A stretch of DNA of 12,337 nt from JBFGCM01 sp041581135 (GCA_041581135.1 JBFGCM010000101.1:1-12337), one strand, 5' to 3'; shown: positions 5,796 through 12,337, numbered from the stretch's first letter. The notes: generated by a model not told the origin, from the sequence alone. Translations and numbers: made by a program.

Positions 5796-7253
5796 GTGAA
5801 CCGCCGCATCCAGGCATGGCTGCTCGTCTTCGTCGCTGCGTGTACCGCCTCCGAGGGCACACCGGTGCCCCGCCAGGTCCCGATCACCACGACGTCGGCG
5901 GCGCCCACCACCCCCGTTGCACCGTCGACGACCGTGCTTCTCGACCCACGACCCGGCGCGGCGGGTGTGGGCGACTCGTTGTACGGCGAACTCGGCAACG
6001 GTGGATACGACGTCGCCCACTACAGCCTCGATTTGTCCTGGGAACCGGCGACGACGCACCTCGATGCGACGGTCATCATCGAGGCCGTCGCCACCCACGA
6101 TCTGGCGTCGTTCAACCTCGACTTCGTGGGTATGGAGGTGGACGAGGTCACCGTCTCCCGGCACGTCGCCTCCTGGGAGCGCGACGGGCCGGAGCTGATC
6201 GTGACACCGGCCGCCGCCATCGCCACCGGGGAGCGGTTCACCGCGGTGGTCTCGTACTCCGGGCCCACCCGGCCCATCTTCACCCCTGCGCTGCCGGTGC
6301 CCATCGGCTGGAACTCCGGGGTCGACGGCGAGCAGTTCGTCGTCGCCGAACCCGACGGGGCGAGGTCGTGGTTCCCGGTCAACGATCACCCCACCGACAA
6401 GGCGCGGTACACCTTCCGCATCACGGTGCCCTCCGAGCTGTTCGCCGCGGCGAACGGCACCCTGGTGGAGACCTCGCGCACCGGCGCCACCACCACCTAC
6501 GTCTGGGACTCCCAGGACCTGATGGCCAGCTACCTCGCCACGGTCGCCATAGGCGACTTCGAGCTGGTGACCCGACGCCGCGCCGGCTCGGTGGCCGTGC
6601 GGCACGTGCTGCCACCCGAGCTGGCCGCGGATTCACCACGGGCGCTCGAGCTCACCGACGACATCATCGAGTTCTTCGCCGACCTGGTCGGGCCGTACCC
6701 GTTCGATGCGTTCGGGATCGTCGTGGTCGACGCCCCCTTCCCCGCACTGGAGACACAGACGCTGTCGGTGTTCAGCGAGGACATCGTCGCCTCTCCGATA
6801 TTCGAGCGGGTCCTGGTGCACGAGATCGCTCACCAGTGGTTCGGCAATTCCGTGTCCCCGGCCGACTGGGAGGACATCTGGCTGAACGAGGGCTTCGCCA
6901 CCTACGCCGAGTACCTGTGGGTCGAGCGCCTCGAGGGTCTGGACGCCATCGATGCCGACCTGCGTCGCGCCACGCTGGCGGTGGCCGAGTTGCCGCCGCC
7001 CGGCTCCCCGCCGGCCACGGACTTGTTCAACGGGGCGGTCTACGTCAGGGGGGCCGCCACTCTGCACGCCTTGCGGCTCACCGTGGGCGACGACGCCTTC
7101 TTTCGGATCCTGCGCCGGTACTACACGGAGTTCCGCGACTCCCATGCCTCCACCGACGACTTCATCGCCATCGCCGAGCGAGTGTCGGGAGAGGATCTCG
7201 AGTCGCTCTTCGTCGAGTTCCTGTTCACCGAAGGCGCGCCGTCGTTCCCGTGA
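5796..7253 (+). CDS. M1-family zinc metallopeptidase, lipoprotein
   Basis: Predicted membrane-anchored, extracytoplasmic aminopeptidase-like enzyme of 485 aa. The N-terminus has two Arg, a hydrophobic run and lipobox VAAC with lipidated Cys16. A Thr/Pro/Ala-rich linker (about 17-48) follows. The beta-sheet N-terminal M1 domain spans about 55-240 and the thermolysin-like catalytic domain about 250-480. The zinc site is complete: HEIAH (342-346) and Glu365 in WLNEGFATYAEY, the HExxH-18-E spacing. The exopeptidase motif usually GxMEN reads ALETQT, with the key Glu at 319. VYVRGAATL probably supplies the catalytic Tyr. The protein stops after the catalytic domain and lacks the C-terminal helical domain of PepN/ERAP types. 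GTG 5796 gives the signal peptide and fits a leaderless start. The natural substrate is unknown. Confidence 0.9.
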   Translation: MNRRIQAWLLVFVAACTASEGTPVPRQVPITTTSAAPTTPVAPSTTVLLDPRPGAAGVGDSLYGELGNGGYDVAHYSLDLSWEPATTHLDATVIIEAVATHDLASFNLDFVGMEVDEVTVSRHVASWERDGPELIVTPAAAIATGERFTAVVSYSGPTRPIFTPALPVPIGWNSGVDGEQFVVAEPDGARSWFPVNDHPTDKARYTFRITVPSELFAAANGTLVETSRTGATTTYVWDSQDLMASYLATVAIGDFELVTRRRAGSVAVRHVLPPELAADSPRALELTDDIIEFFADLVGPYPFDAFGIVVVDAPFPALETQTLSVFSEDIVASPIFERVLVHEIAHQWFGNSVSPADWEDIWLNEGFATYAEYLWVERLEGLDAIDADLRRATLAVAELPPPGSPPATDLFNGAVYVRGAATLHALRLTVGDDAFFRILRRYYTEFRDSHASTDDFIAIAERVSGEDLESLFVEFLFTEGAPSFP

Positions 7254-7264
7254 CCCGTCGCCAC

Positions 7265-7270
7265 TAGCCT
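7265..7270 (+). promoter_or_regulatory. Candidate -10 box for gnd-zwf
   Basis: TAGCCT lies in the sequence ACTAGCCTCGCT, nearly identical to CGCTAGCGTCGCT before the M1 peptidase gene. Initiation near 7277 would give a 5' leader of roughly 60 nt before gnd. No recognisable -35 hexamer is present. The 85-bp gap 7254-7338 holds nothing else that I can name beyond the gnd ribosome site AGGAG (7330-7334). Confidence 0.35.
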
Positions 7271-7338
7271 CGCTGGCAGCAGAGCCGCACCCCTCGCCGC
7301 CTGCCATCACACACGGCAACTCGAACGTCAGGAGCAGC

Positions 7339-8781
7339 GTGGGCGCACACATCGGACTCATCGGCCTCGCCGTGATGGGCCAGAATCTCGTCCTCAACAT
7401 GCACGATCACGGCTTCCGGGTCGCCGTCCACAACCGGACGACCAGCCGGGTCGACGAGTTCCTCGCCGGGCCGGCCGCCGGCACCGACATCGTCGGAACC
7501 CACTCGCTCGAGGAGCTCGTCGCCGCCGTGGAAAAGCCCCGCAAGATCATGCTGATGATCAAGGCGGGATCGCCGGTGGATGCCACCATCGACGCGCTGC
7601 TCCCCCTGCTCGACCCTGGTGACGTGATCATCGACGGCGGCAACTCGCTCTACACCGATACCGTCGCGCGCGCGGCGCGGGTGGAAGCGGCCGGTCTGTA
7701 CTACGTGGGTGCCGGCGTCTCCGGAGGCGAAGAAGGTGCCCGGCACGGACCCTCGATCATGCCCGGCGGCTCCCCGGACGCCTGGCCCCTGATTCAGGAG
7801 ATCTTCCAGTCGATCGCCGCTCACGTGGACGGCGATCCGTGCTGCAAGTGGGTGGGATCCGACGGTGCCGGCCACTACGTCAAGATGGTGCACAACGGCA
7901 TCGAGTACGGCGACATGCAGCTCCTCGCCGAGGCCTATCACCTGATGAGCGAGGGCCTCGACATGGAACCCGCCGCGATGGCGGAGGTCTTTGCGGCGTG
8001 GAACAGGGGCCCGCTCGAGTCCTACCTCGTCGAGATCACCGCCGACATCCTCGCCTTCACCGAGGAGGGACGGCCGCTGATCGATGACATCCTCGACGCC
8101 GCCGGCCAGAAGGGCACGGGCAAGTGGACCGTGATCTCGTCGATGGAGCTCGGCATGCCCGTGTCGCTGGTCGCCGAGGCGGTGTATGCCCGCATCTTGT
8201 CGGCTCTCAAGGAGCAGCGGGTGGTCGCGGCGGCGCGGCTCGACGGCCCGGAGGCCACCCTGGGCGGAGAGCCGTCGTCCGTCATCTCCGACCTCCACGA
8301 CGCCCTGTACGCATCCAAGATCGTGTCCTATGCCCAAGGCTTCATGCTGCTCGACGCCGCCGCCGAGGAGCACGGGTGGGAGCTGGATTTCGCCGAGATC
8401 GCCTCCATGTGGCGAGGTGGCTGCATCATCCGCTCGGTGTTTCTCGGCGACATCATGCGGGCCTACCGGGACCAGCCCGAGCTGTCCAACCTGCTGCTCG
8501 CCGACTTCTTCGAGAATGCGGTCGAGCGTGGCCAGGCCGGGTGGCGGCGCACCGTTGCCCGAGCAGTGGAGGCGGGCATCCCGGCCCCGGCGTACGGCAC
8601 CGCGTTGGCTTTCTACGACGGGTACCGGCGGGAACGCCTTCCGGCCAACCTCATCCAGGCGCAGCGCGACTACTTCGGTGCCCACACCTACGAGCGGGTA
8701 GACACTCCCCGCGGCGAGTTCTTCCACACCAATTGGACCGGCACGGGCGGAGAGACCTCCTCCACGAGCTACAACGTATGA
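7339..8781 (+). CDS. gnd: 6-Phosphogluconate dehydrogenase (decarboxylating)
   Basis: Converts 6-phosphogluconate to ribulose 5-phosphate and CO2 with reduction of NADP+, in the oxidative pentose phosphate pathway. The 480-aa product is the long dimeric form. The Rossmann domain has GLIGLAVMG (6-14) and Asn32-Arg33-Thr34, the NADP-phosphate-binding residues of the family. VSGGEEGARHGPSIMPGG binds substrate. The active-site motif GDGAGHYVKMVHNGIEYGDM carries Lys182, His185, Asn186 and Glu189, one residue off the classical sheep numbering. The all-helical dimerisation domain fills the rest, including GTGKWT. GTG 7339 is chosen because AGGAG (7330-7334) lies 4 nt upstream and the Rossmann strand starts at residue 4. 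It overlaps zwf by ATGA, so the two consecutive NADPH-producing steps are translationally coupled. Confidence 0.96.
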   Translation: MGAHIGLIGLAVMGQNLVLNMHDHGFRVAVHNRTTSRVDEFLAGPAAGTDIVGTHSLEELVAAVEKPRKIMLMIKAGSPVDATIDALLPLLDPGDVIIDGGNSLYTDTVARAARVEAAGLYYVGAGVSGGEEGARHGPSIMPGGSPDAWPLIQEIFQSIAAHVDGDPCCKWVGSDGAGHYVKMVHNGIEYGDMQLLAEAYHLMSEGLDMEPAAMAEVFAAWNRGPLESYLVEITADILAFTEEGRPLIDDILDAAGQKGTGKWTVISSMELGMPVSLVAEAVYARILSALKEQRVVAAARLDGPEATLGGEPSSVISDLHDALYASKIVSYAQGFMLLDAAAEEHGWELDFAEIASMWRGGCIIRSVFLGDIMRAYRDQPELSNLLLADFFENAVERGQAGWRRTVARAVEAGIPAPAYGTALAFYDGYRRERLPANLIQAQRDYFGAHTYERVDTPRGEFFHTNWTGTGGETSSTSYNV

Positions 8782-10196
8782 GAGAGCCGCACATCTTCAT
8801 CGTGTTCGGCGCCACCGGGGATCTGACCGCCCGCAAGCTGATCCCGGCGCTGCACCATCTCTTCTCGGAGGAGGGGGACACCGAGAGCGTCCTCTTCGGA
8901 GTGAGCCGCTCCGAGTTCGACGACGGCGGCTTCCGCGACCACACGATGGAGGCCCTCCGCTCCACCCACGCCGACGAGCAGCTGATCGGTGACTGGTGCC
9001 GCAAGAGCATGTACTACCACAGCGTCGGCACGGATCAGGCGGACTGGACGGGGCTGCGGCGTCGTGTGGAGGAGGTCGAGGAGCGGCACGGTCTGTCCGG
9101 GAATCGCGTGTTCTATCTGGCGCTCCCGCCGAAAGCCTTCGCCCCGACCATCGCCGGCATCGGTGCCTCCGGTCTCGTCGATGCGCCCGGGTGGACGCGC
9201 CTCGTGGTGGAGAAGCCGTTCGGTCACGATCTCGCCTCGGCCCGCGAGCTCAACGCCACCATCCACGAGTTCTTCGCCGAGGAGGAGGTGTATCGCATCG
9301 ACCATTACCTCGGCAAGGAGACCGTGCAGAACCTGCTCGTGTTCCGTCTCGCAAACGTCGTGTTCGAGTCCCTCTGGAATCGAGATCGCGTTGATCGGGT
9401 GGAGATCACCGTCGCTGAGAGCATCGACGTGGCGAATCGGGCCCGGTACTACGACGCCTCCGGCGCGGTCCGCGACATGATCCAGAACCATCTCACCCAG
9501 ATTCTCACCCTGACTGCGATGGAGCCGCCGGCGACCTTCACGCCGGTGGCGATCCGCAACGAGAAGGTGAAGGTGCTCGGCTCCATCGAGCCGGTCGATC
9601 CGGCATGCGCCGTCTTCGGTCAATATGACGGCGGCGATGACGGCGAGAGCTATCTAGACCACGACGCCGTGGCAGCCGGCTCCACCACTCCGACCTACGC
9701 TGCGGTGAAGCTGCACATCGACAACTGGCGCTGGCAAGGAGTGCCGTTCTTCCTACGCACCGGCAAGGCTCTGGCGGCGCGGCGCACCCAGATCGCCGTC
9801 GTGTTCCGGCAACCCCCGGTGGCGTTCTTCTCGGACGTGACCTCGCGGGTGACCCCCGACCGCCTGCTCATCACGCTGCAGCCCGGAGAGGGCTTCGAGC
9901 TGTGTATCGATGTGAAGCGGCCGGGCACCAGGATGTCGGTCACCCAGATTCCGCTGACGTTCAGCTACGACGACCAGTTCGGTCCCATCGCCGACGCCTA
10001 CGAGACGCTCCTCGGCGACATCATCGCGGGCGACCAGACTCTGTTCGTGCGGGCGGACGAGGTGGAGGAGTCCTGGCGGATCTACGCACCGTTGCTCGAT
10101 TCCGACCTGACCCCCCACACCTATACGCGGGGATCCTGGGGACCTGAGGAGGCCAACGCCCTGCTCACCCCGCACAAGGTGTGGGCGATCAACTAG
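8778..10196 (+). CDS. zwf: Glucose-6-phosphate 1-dehydrogenase
   Basis: Oxidises glucose 6-phosphate to 6-phosphogluconolactone with NADP+ (or NAD+), the entry step of the oxidative pentose phosphate pathway. The 472-aa product is close to the usual 460-510. The coenzyme motif GATGDLTARKL is at 11-21 (GxxGDLA type). The signature RIDHYLGKE holds Asp175, His176, Tyr177 and Lys180, and the catalytic His238 lies in RDMIQNHLTQ. The substrate-side strand VKLHIDNWRWQGVPFFLRTGK and C-terminal motif EESWRIYAPLL are intact. The ATG overlaps the gnd stop and there is no strong Shine-Dalgarno, so reinitiation after gnd is likely. The usual actinobacterial neighbours opcA, tal and tkt are not in the window. 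Cofactor preference is not determined from sequence here. Confidence 0.96.
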   Translation: MREPHIFIVFGATGDLTARKLIPALHHLFSEEGDTESVLFGVSRSEFDDGGFRDHTMEALRSTHADEQLIGDWCRKSMYYHSVGTDQADWTGLRRRVEEVEERHGLSGNRVFYLALPPKAFAPTIAGIGASGLVDAPGWTRLVVEKPFGHDLASARELNATIHEFFAEEEVYRIDHYLGKETVQNLLVFRLANVVFESLWNRDRVDRVEITVAESIDVANRARYYDASGAVRDMIQNHLTQILTLTAMEPPATFTPVAIRNEKVKVLGSIEPVDPACAVFGQYDGGDDGESYLDHDAVAAGSTTPTYAAVKLHIDNWRWQGVPFFLRTGKALAARRTQIAVVFRQPPVAFFSDVTSRVTPDRLLITLQPGEGFELCIDVKRPGTRMSVTQIPLTFSYDDQFGPIADAYETLLGDIIAGDQTLFVRADEVEESWRIYAPLLDSDLTPHTYTRGSWGPEEANALLTPHKVWAIN

Positions 10197-10200
10197 TCCC

Positions 10201-10611
10201 GTGGAATCCGTCCCCGCGCACGTTCGGAACGCACCCATTGCTCGGCTCGCCACGATGGGCGAGGATCGGCCTCACGTGGTGCCGATCACCTTCGTGGTGG
10301 TCGCCGGGCTGCTCTACACCGCCGTCGATCACAAGCCGAAGCGGACTCGGCGGCTCCGGCGACTCGCCAACATCGGCCGGCACCCGGCGGTGAGCGTGCT
10401 CATCGATCATTACGAGGATGACTGGTCCCGGCTCTGGTGGGCTCGGCTCGATGGCGACGCCGACGTGCTCCACGCCGGCCGGGAGTTCGATTCGGCGGTG
10501 GCGGCGCTCCAAGAGAAGTACCCGCAGTACCGCGATGCGCCTCCGGCGGGCCCCGTCATCCGGATAGCCCTGACGGGCGTGACCACTTGGGCGGCGTCGG
10601 CTCAGGTCTGA
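10201..10611 (+). CDS. PPOX-class probable F420-dependent enzyme (Rv0121c-like)
   Basis: A 136-aa split-beta-barrel protein of the pyridoxamine-phosphate-oxidase-like fold. Members of this class in actinobacteria bind the deazaflavin F420, or FMN or heme, to reduce or bind small substrates. Recognisable family segments are APIARLATMG (11-20), RPHVVPITFVV (23-33), LLYTAVDHKPKRTRRLRRLANI (about 37-58) and VLIDHYEDDWSRLWW (about 66-80), which resemble the Rv0121c subgroup. GTG 10201 is 4 nt after the zwf stop with no good Shine-Dalgarno, so translational coupling to zwf is likely. Its 3' end overlaps the convergent MscS-like gene by 10 bp. The substrate is unknown and the cofactor is inferred from the family only. 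Confidence 0.85.
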   Translation: MESVPAHVRNAPIARLATMGEDRPHVVPITFVVVAGLLYTAVDHKPKRTRRLRRLANIGRHPAVSVLIDHYEDDWSRLWWARLDGDADVLHAGREFDSAVAALQEKYPQYRDAPPAGPVIRIALTGVTTWAASAQV

Positions 10612-11285
10612 ACGATGACCGCCGAGCGGAGGAACTCTTCGTTGGGAAGGTCGACGAACGCTCCCGGACCCGTCTGCAAGCGGGTGGCGGCCAATCCAAT
10701 GGACGTCACCTGACCCTCGATATCGCCGACGCGCACCCGCTGCCCGGCCTGATAGTTGTTCTGCACGTGCCGGCCGGCCGCCACGTTGCGAGCGACCAGC
10801 TCCGAACCGTTGCCGAAGGCGAGTGCAGCCGCGAGCGCCAAACCGAACGCCACGGCCGCCACGAGCACCAAGATGATGTTGGTGGAGACGCCCAGCTGCT
10901 GCATGGCGATGATCACGCCGATGCCGAGGATGAGCGACGAGATGATGAGGCTTGCCCGAGACGCCAGCGCCGGCGACACCCGACGCAGCATCGTCTCCGT
11001 GAAGATCCCCACGATGCGGCCCAGTGCTCGGGCCACGATCACCACGATGAGCGCCACCATGATCCGGGGGATCGAGCGCACCGAGGACTCGATCAGGAGG
11101 TCGGCCTGATCGCGGTCGAAGACCACCAGGAGGCCCACCACTGCAAGACCGAAGAGCACGACCGGCAGGAGCTGGCCGACCAGCTCACCTGCCTGCTCCG
11201 GCAGCTTGCGTTTCACGATGGTGCCCGCCACCCACACCACGATGACGATGCCGGCGACGATCGCCAGGCCGATCAGAATCTCCAT
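10602..11285 (-). CDS. Small MscS-like mechanosensitive channel protein
   Basis: A 227-aa integral membrane protein. Hydrophobic segments lie at about 3-24, 36-57, 71-94, 107-132 and 135-158. The last is Ala/Gly-rich (AAVAFGLALAAALAFG), like the pore helix TM3 of MscS. It is followed by an MscS beta-domain pattern: ARNVAAGRHVQNNYQAGQRV, then VGDIEGQVTSIGLAATRL and FVDLPNEEFL (compare the VGD...G.V...T...PN pattern of the family). The protein ends there, lacking the C-terminal alpha/beta vestibule domain, so it is shorter than the 286-aa E. coli MscS. In the family, such channels release solutes on hypo-osmotic shock. The N-terminal helices resemble the conserved-TM-helix proteins found with MscS domains. 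It follows the anti-sigma gene by 27 bp; AAGGGG lies upstream of its ATG. Confidence 0.8.
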   Translation of the reverse strand: MEILIGLAIVAGIVIVVWVAGTIVKRKLPEQAGELVGQLLPVVLFGLAVVGLLVVFDRDQADLLIESSVRSIPRIMVALIVVIVARALGRIVGIFTETMLRRVSPALASRASLIISSLILGIGVIIAMQQLGVSTNIILVLVAAVAFGLALAAALAFGNGSELVARNVAAGRHVQNNYQAGQRVRVGDIEGQVTSIGLAATRLQTGPGAFVDLPNEEFLRSAVIVQT

Positions 11286-11312
11286 GACCTACACCCCTTC
11301 ACGGGCGAGAGA

Positions 11313-11618
11313 CTACGCCTCTTCGCCGTCGGTGTGCTCACCATCGACCCCGAAGCCGTACGCAGCCAGCCCCTGTCCCATGCGGACGGCGACGTCGACG
11401 CCGAAACGAGCAGCTTCGATGAGGAACAACTCCAGCCGGATGCGCTTCATCACGGGTTCGGTGAGGTCAGCGTGCGGCTCCCCGATCCACAGCTCCGCGA
11501 GGAACTCCTGGCACTCATCGCAACCGGCGACATGCTCGTCGAGCGTCTCCTCCATGCCGTCGACGAAGCCGAAGAGCTGCTCGTCACTCACCTGACACGA
11601 GCGGACGTCCATGCTCAT
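11313..11618 (-). CDS. Zinc-finger anti-sigma factor (soluble ZAS type)
   Basis: A 101-aa protein with the anti-sigma zinc motif His29-x3-Cys33-x2-Cys36 (DEHVAGCDEC) inside a short helical domain (about 10-48). Cys8 may be the fourth ligand, although the 21-residue spacing to His29 is shorter than the usual 25 or so. The remainder is helical and acidic at the C-terminus (DGEHTDGEEA). The segment IEAARFGVDVAVRMGQGLAAYGF is not convincingly transmembrane, so a cytoplasmic, possibly redox- or metal-responsive protein is likely. ATG 11618 is preferred over the GTG at 11624 because it overlaps the sigma stop as ATGA and has GGAGG 7 nt upstream. Translational coupling would keep sigma and anti-sigma in balance. 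It presumably binds the ECF sigma factor encoded just before it. Confidence 0.82.
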   Translation of the reverse strand: MSMDVRSCQVSDEQLFGFVDGMEETLDEHVAGCDECQEFLAELWIGEPHADLTEPVMKRIRLELFLIEAARFGVDVAVRMGQGLAAYGFGVDGEHTDGEEA

Positions 11619-12163
11619 CGCCACGCCTCCAATTGGCTCTGCAGTGCCCGCCGCGCCCGGAGAATCCGGGTGCGGACCGTGTTGAGCGGGAGGCCGGTCT
11701 CGTCCGCGATCTCCTGGTAGGACAGTGACTGGTACTCGCGCAGCATCAGCGGGTGCCGCAGGTCGTCGGGTAGCGATTCGATGGCGTTCTCGAGGTGGGA
11801 GCGCAGCGCGGCGAGCTCGGTGTCACGCTCCGGACCGCCCGGAACGGTGCGATCCGGAAGAGTGTCGGCGGGGAACTCACGGCGCCTCTGCACCGCGTTG
11901 TAGGCGAGGTTGGTGCCGATGCGATACAGCCAGGACCGCAGCTGGGCGTCCCCGCGAAACTCTCCCAAGCCCCGGTGGGCGCGGATGAAGGTCTCCTGGG
12001 CGAGATCCTCTGCGATGACCGGGTTCCTGACCACTCGTAACACTGCTCCATAGACGAAGTCCTGGTGGCGGCGCACGATCTCCCCGAAGGCGCCGAGGTC
12101 GACTTTGGCGGCTTCGACGAGTTCCGCGTCCGTGCGCGAATCGCCTCCATGTCTATGACCCAC
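11615..12163 (-). CDS. ECF (group 4) RNA polymerase sigma factor
   Basis: A 182-aa sigma-70-family protein with only regions 2 and 4, the ECF architecture. Region 2 (about 25-93) contains FGEIVRRHQDFVYGAVLRVV, the core-binding IAEDLAQETFIRAHRGL (50-66) and FRGDAQLRSWLYRIGTNLAYN for -10 recognition. Region 4 (about 122-175) contains LPDDLRHPLMLREYQSLSYQ and the helix-turn-helix EIADETGLPLNTVRTRILRARRAL for the -35. The start is GTG 12163 with UGAGG 7 nt upstream in the mRNA; the SD sits in a small hairpin loop. The next gene encodes its likely anti-sigma factor, overlapping by 4 nt, followed by an MscS-like channel. This suggests an envelope or osmotic stress regulon, which is an inference. 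No clear ECF-type self promoter (GGAAC...CGTC) was seen upstream. Confidence 0.94.
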   Translation of the reverse strand: MGHRHGGDSRTDAELVEAAKVDLGAFGEIVRRHQDFVYGAVLRVVRNPVIAEDLAQETFIRAHRGLGEFRGDAQLRSWLYRIGTNLAYNAVQRRREFPADTLPDRTVPGGPERDTELAALRSHLENAIESLPDDLRHPLMLREYQSLSYQEIADETGLPLNTVRTRILRARRALQSQLEAWR

Positions 12164-12201
12164 GAAACCGCCTCAGGTTTCCAATTTGAGGAGAAACTCA
12201 A
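12164..12201 (-). promoter_or_regulatory. Competing hairpins around the sigma-factor ribosome site
   Basis: In the transcript (minus strand), GAAACC and GGUUUC (12181-12176 and 12169-12164) form a perfect 6-bp stem with the SD-bearing loop UGAGGC, ending directly at the GTG. Just upstream, UUGAG/CUCAA (12201-12197/12190-12186) forms a second small hairpin. CCUCA (12191-12187) is exactly complementary to the SD UGAGG (12175-12171), so an SD-hidden fold competes with the SD-in-loop fold. The stems are short and their function is hypothetical. Confidence 0.35.
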
Positions 12202-12263
12202 GAATGCACAAAAGTCGCAGAACTTTCCGAACCTGCTCGTGTCCAAATCGAGATTCATAGGTT

Positions 12264-12297
12264 ACCGGGAGATGGATCCCCTCATCCTCCCCCGGGT
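12264..12297. repeat. Imperfect inverted repeat upstream of the sigma operon
   Basis: Bases 12264-12277 (ACCGGGAGATGGAT) pair with 12284-12297 (ATCCTCCCCCGGGT) around the loop CCCCTC, interrupted by a mismatch and bulges. No T-run follows on either strand, so it is not a convincing terminator. It lies about 100 bp before the sigma start and could be an operator, a 5' leader structure or chance. The rest of 12202-12337 shows nothing else I can name apart from a direct GGGTCGG repeat at 12294-12308. Confidence 0.3.
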
Positions 12298-12337
12298 CGG
12301 CGGGTCGGTTGCAAGGTGACCGTTAGTCCCCCCTCAC

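Noticed and set aside
4664..5998. 444-codon minus-strand open frame opposite leuB
   Set aside because: Shadow of leuB that also runs across the leuB/M1 gap and into the signal peptide region; no family resemblance.
5816..7267. 483-codon plus-strand frame overlapping the M1 peptidase
   Set aside because: It is the +2 shift of the M1 gene, extremely Arg/Gly-rich, while the M1 frame has a lipobox and full zinc site.
7264..8727. Long 487-codon open frame on the minus strand opposite gnd
   Set aside because: Antisense shadow of gnd caused by GC-rich third positions; no domain or ribosome site.
11618..11624. GTG at 11624 as the anti-sigma start
   Set aside because: The GGAGG would be only 1 nt from this GTG. 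ATG 11618 has 7-nt spacing and forms the ATGA overlap with the sigma stop.
11746..12258. 170-codon minus-strand frame starting upstream of the sigma gene
   Set aside because: Most of it is the shifted frame of the ECF sigma gene. Its N-terminal part crosses the AT-richer leader and matches nothing I recognise.

Overview
The window is high-GC, densely packed bacterial DNA carrying ordinary core metabolism. ATGA start/stop overlaps, GTG starts, TAnnnT-type -10 boxes close to or at start codons, an F420-family PPOX protein and an ECF sigma/zinc-finger anti-sigma pair all point to an actinobacterium (Actinomycetota). A deep-branching group such as Acidimicrobiia is plausible, but no rRNA or other lineage marker is present to settle it.

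Layout. (1) Positions 1-623, minus strand: the 5' part of a coiled-coil-rich gene that runs off the left edge, probably an NYN-domain (YacP-like) protein. (2) Positions 624-850: a divergent control region with a strong promoter for ilvB, an 11-codon leader peptide rich in Leu/Ile/Val codons, a 10-bp hairpin and a textbook intrinsic terminator. Together these form a transcription attenuator. (3) Positions 851-5755, plus strand: ilvB-ilvN-leuA-leuB, covering acetolactate synthase and the first and last dedicated enzymes of leucine synthesis. The ilvN-leuA gap holds a second, leucine-specific leader peptide whose Leu codons are complementary to the leuA Shine-Dalgarno. (4) Positions 5796-7253: a secreted M1 metallopeptidase lipoprotein, probably translated from a leaderless mRNA. 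(5) Positions 7339-10611: gnd (6-phosphogluconate dehydrogenase), zwf (glucose-6-phosphate dehydrogenase) and a small PPOX-class F420-type protein, tightly coupled. (6) Positions 12163-10602, minus strand: ECF sigma factor, soluble zinc-finger anti-sigma factor and a short MscS-like membrane channel, apparently one stress operon. It converges on and overlaps the PPOX gene by 10 bp.

How the parts work together. The branched-chain amino acid operon appears to be sensed twice by ribosome stalling: once for all three amino acids at the promoter-proximal attenuator, and once for leucine alone before leuA. gnd and zwf supply NADPH and pentose phosphates. The sigma/anti-sigma/channel set looks like an envelope or osmotic stress module, though its signal cannot be read from sequence. 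No mobile element, CRISPR array, tRNA or rRNA was seen. The most interesting material is regulatory RNA: two leader-peptide devices and a set of competing small hairpins around the sigma-factor ribosome binding site.
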